Positions 61,101-64,000 of a DNA stretch of 64,000 nucleotides are shown here, in pieces. The notes below the pieces were generated by a model. It had not been told where the DNA came from. It did not search any database and was given only the letters and a program-made list of their open reading frames with translations. Origin of the DNA: Rhizophagus clarus (taxonomy: Eukaryota; Glomeromycota; Glomeromycetes; Glomerales; Glomeraceae). The position numbers were made by a program, and so were the translations under genes. The stretch's first letter is position 1, and each line of letters starts with the position of its first letter. The stretch covers positions 1,736,001 to 1,800,000 of the forward strand of contig BLAL01000034.1 of NCBI GenBank assembly GCA_015698045.1. The letters run 5' to 3'.

Positions 61101-62222
61101 TTTTTAATTGCTGGAAAATATGAAAAAAAAAAAAATGAATAATGGATGTGCCACTCATATCTATCCCATATTAAGAAGTCTAAATAATGTCGGGTTTGTG
61201 ATCGTCGATCTATTAGAGAACTGATAAAATAGTCATTTTATTAATAAATCGGGCGCATAAAATGATTTAAACATTACACCGTCTATTGTTATTATTAAAG
61301 ATATATGATGAAATATATACATTGAGATGCTTCCCCTTTAGTCGTTCATCAAAGAAAATGTAAAAATAATATTGGTTATTTATTTCTTAAAAAGGTAGCT
61401 AAAACCCTAATCATTCAGTCCGAATGATTGATTCTACAGATAAACAAGTTTTTTTTGAATCGTGCAATATCACAAAATTTCATCCCTCCAGATAATCAGC
61501 CATCTTAATTTCTTAAACGTCAAATGGCTTAAACCAATCGCCATTCAGCGCCAGTTTTATTCTTTCATCTTAATTTATTTAATAATGATTGAATGACACG
61601 GAAAAGAAATTTTTCCAAAAAAAAAAATCAGGTCGTGAATGAATTTTATATTACGTGCAAACAAAATTTTGTCATTTGTGCAACTTAAAATGGTAATACG
61701 CGAAGGAATTATGTATTTACCCTTTTTAAACAATAAAGACAATGCTATTTCCTTTTTACTTTCTTTTGAGCATCACACTACATCACTGAAAGCGTTAGGA
61801 CGAATCAACGCGTACCTTCGTACTTGTAATATGTAATATGCGATTTCAAGTAAATAATGAATTTCATTAATTAATTTACTTTTAAATACACTTCATTTTT
61901 TTTAAAAAAATTACATAATTAATTTGAATTACAAATATGTGTGCACGATCAAAATGCGATTCAATTAAATTAAATTATAATGTACTATTTTATTTATACT
62001 ATGAATTAAATACGCCAAATAGCTCTTTACATTCTTTCACATTCCTCGTTTATTCGCAAATAAACTCCGATTAAATTATAATAATTTATCATTAACATCA
62101 TCATTAACAAACCAAATTCCGTCATGTTATTTGACTTATAAGTGAATGAACTTTGTTTATTATGAGCCTGGTCAATTATATAAAGAAGAAAAATTTTCTT
62201 GCACTTTTGCAAACCGAGAATT
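58199..62222. other. Intergenic region between the two HMG-box genes
   Basis: AT-rich with homopolymer and AAT runs (58800-58835) and an AAAT run at 60497-60524. Short ORFs at 60318-60509 and 61639-61836 show no recognisable motif. No element ends or RNA genes seen. Confidence 0.45.
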
Positions 62223-63180
62223 ATGGCTAAGATGACCAGTAAACCATATTCTAGATCGAATAATGGTGTAAGACTTCCGTTCGCCTATTTAATTCTCCAA
62301 AACGATGGAACATATTCATTTTATATTGACGGCAATCCAAATCGAGTTTCTTTTCCTATTCCGAACAAGTACCAAGTTTTGGAGTCTTGCAAGCCGACAT
62401 CTAAAAAAGCTCCTACCATCTATATCATTTTTCGTAATCCCATCCAAAAATGTTTGAGGCATCTAGACCTCAAATTTGAAAGAAAAGACGTTTCAAAGAT
62501 ATCCTCAAACCTTTGGCATAGGATTGATTCGAATTTGCGAAAAAGATTCGAAACGCTTTATCATGACACCATCGAAGAATGGAAAAAAAGAAGGCTTATC
62601 TTTGAGTTCTTCACTCCTTTAATTGAACCATGTATGTATCAATTTATCAAATTACTAATTGTTTTTTCTTCCATATTCTAATATCAAATTTTGATCACAA
62701 AATTAATATTTTACAATAATAATAGCCTCAGTACATGAACAAACCAACTCTTTAGATTCCATTTCTTTAAATCCCGATTCTCCCGATTCCAATTCTTCAA
62801 ACGCCAGTTCTCCTGATTCCAACAATTCTCCCGATTCCAATTCTTCAAACGCCAGTTCTCCTGATTCCAACAATTCTCCTGATTCCAATTCTTCAAACCC
62901 CAGTTCTCCTGATTCCAACAATTCTCCCGATTCCAATTCTTCGAACCCCAGTTCTCCTGATTCCAACAATTCTCCCGATTTCGATTCTTCAAACCCCAGT
63001 TCACCCGATTCCAACAATTCTCCCGATTCCAATTCTCCCGATTCGGTTTCAAATTCTCCTGTTGAACTAAAACCCAAGTTATCTTATCGTGAAGAACAGC
63101 GTGTTATCGGTGAACTATTTTTTGGATGGGTTTACATCCCTGTCATCCCTGATTATAACAAATATTTGGAAAGACCCTAA
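62223..63180 (+). CDS. MATA-HMG-type HMG-box protein with a Ser-Pro-Asp-Asn repeat tail, spliced
   Basis: Model: 62223-62631 and 62732-63180, phase 1, 285 aa, with gtatgt donor and ctcag acceptor. The start is the ATG at 62223; an upstream in-frame TTG is not used. The HMG box covers about 62-122: KKAPTIYIIFRNPIQKCLRH (helix 1), ERKDVSKISSNLWHRIDSNL (helix 2) and RFETLYHDTIEEWKKR (helix 3), matching the MATA_HMG pattern of the upstream neighbour. Exon 2 adds about 90 residues of a 16-residue repeat (SPDSNNSPDSNSSN-type), then a conserved-looking hydrophobic end, FFGWVYIPVIPDYNKYLERP. It probably arose from the same expansion as the gene at 57.4 kb, but the two are too diverged to be a recent duplicate. 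Confidence 0.82.
62770..63045 (+). repeat. In-frame 48-bp minisatellite in the HMG-box gene
   Basis: Unit GATTCCAACAATTCTCCCGA..TCTTCAAACCCCAGTTCTCCT, 48 bp, about five copies plus partial ones, encoding a 16-residue Ser/Pro/Asp/Asn unit. Copies differ mainly at a GCC/CCC codon (Ala/Pro) and at silent C/T positions. The multiple-of-three length allows copy-number variation without frame loss. Confidence 0.9.
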
Positions 63181-63291
63181 TGCCATTTATAACATAACAA
63201 CACAAACACACTCCTTTTTATTCTTTTAAAACAAAAAAAAAAAAATGTATAAAATGTACATATACACTTAATAATTTGAATTATTTATTTG

Positions 63292-63324
<33 letters not shown>

Positions 63325-64000
63325 AATTCGATCAAAGTTTTACATCATTATCGTTATTTTTATACGTAATTAAAAATATTTTTTCGTTGGTTAATTAACC
63401 TTTTTATTATTTTATTTCGTATTCTTTTTTTCACCAAATCGTATTTTACTCTATGAATCAAATTATGTAAAATTTCTAAGAATAATTATTATTTGTAAGA
63501 TTATATCATTTTAAAAAATTATATTTAAGTATGGAACAAGATTAAATAAAGGGAATAATATTTTTCAAATAATAATAATTAGTGTATTATTATGAGGTCG
63601 GTCGAAGGTCATTTGGCTACTGCGGTATAGGAATTAATGCTACTAATGTTGATATTATAATAGGTAAAATATCGGTCTATTAAGAAAAGTAATTTCCATA
63701 AAATGTGTAAGTGGTTTGTAGATAATTTTTGCTTAATAAAGCATATTTTAATTTTTTCTTAAAATTTTTTAAATCATAAAAGCTTAACCTTACTTATTTT
63801 TCTCATACGTTAATATATTTTAAAGCTTATGAATTATGGAAAAAAAAAAACTTTTGTTCTTTTCTTTTTTTTATATTTGAATTTTGAACCACGAGTGACC
63901 GATGATCGCTTGATTGATATTTTCATTCTTAATTCTTAAAATATACAAAATTATTTCGAGATAGAAAATTAACAAAATCTGTGAAATTGAAACAAGTTCA
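63181..64000. other. Downstream sequence of the HMG-box gene to the right edge
   Basis: 3' region with an A/T homopolymer junction at 63292-63326, then ordinary AT-rich intergenic sequence. No gene recognised. Confidence 0.45.

Noticed and set aside
62703..63077. Minus-strand ORFs encoding SGELLESGEL and NRENCWNQ repeats
   Set aside because: They are antisense shadows of the 48-bp coding minisatellite in the plus-strand HMG-box gene, whose spliced frame continues into a unique tail.

Overview
The window looks like nuclear DNA of an arbuscular mycorrhizal fungus, most likely Rhizophagus irregularis or a close relative. This is inferred from several things seen together: extreme A+T richness with long A and T tracts, very short introns (about 50-110 nt, mostly gtaagt/gtatgt donors and T-rich ..tag acceptors), two MATA-HMG-type HMG-box genes, and dense decayed transposons. 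No database could be consulted.

Layout. (1) 0-9 kb is a gene block. It holds an Iks1-type protein kinase (minus strand, cut by the left edge), a divergently transcribed multi-pass (about seven-helix) membrane protein, and a heat-shock-factor-type transcription factor (minus strand). All three were rebuilt here as spliced models with matching intron phases. (2) About 9-39.5 kb is an AT-rich repeat island with no intact host gene that I can support. It contains nested TA-flanked terminal-inverted-repeat elements (12.9-14.2 kb), a further TA-flanked inverted-repeat element (14.7-16.1 kb), a 66-bp minisatellite of about 20 copies (16.8-18.1 kb) and a foldback MITE (19.4 kb). It also contains a retroposed gag-like ORF1 copy with a 14-bp target duplication and A-rich tail (21.2-23.2 kb), a 1.1-kb purine-only-like strand (26.2-27.3 kb), and two tandem arrays whose repeat unit is a tiny exon-like block bounded by splice-site consensus (27.4-27.8 kb minus strand; 32.4-33.1 kb plus strand). 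Near its right end is a complete but dead hAT transposon with 8-bp target duplications (33.9-37.6 kb). (3) 39.5-64 kb is mostly low-density intergenic sequence with four small spliced or unspliced genes: a class I SAM-methyltransferase-like gene, a small coiled-coil gene, and two MATA-HMG-type genes on the same strand 4 kb apart. It also holds a tandem array with tRNA-promoter-like boxes (50.2-51.3 kb) and a pogo/Tc1-like MITE (52.4 kb).

How the parts relate. The host genes look independent: a kinase, a membrane receptor-like protein, a stress-type regulator, a methyltransferase and HMG-box regulators. They do not form a pathway or cluster. The sharp change from gene block to repeat island and back is the main architectural feature. 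The least explained structures are the micro-exon-like tandem arrays and the tRNA-box tandem array.
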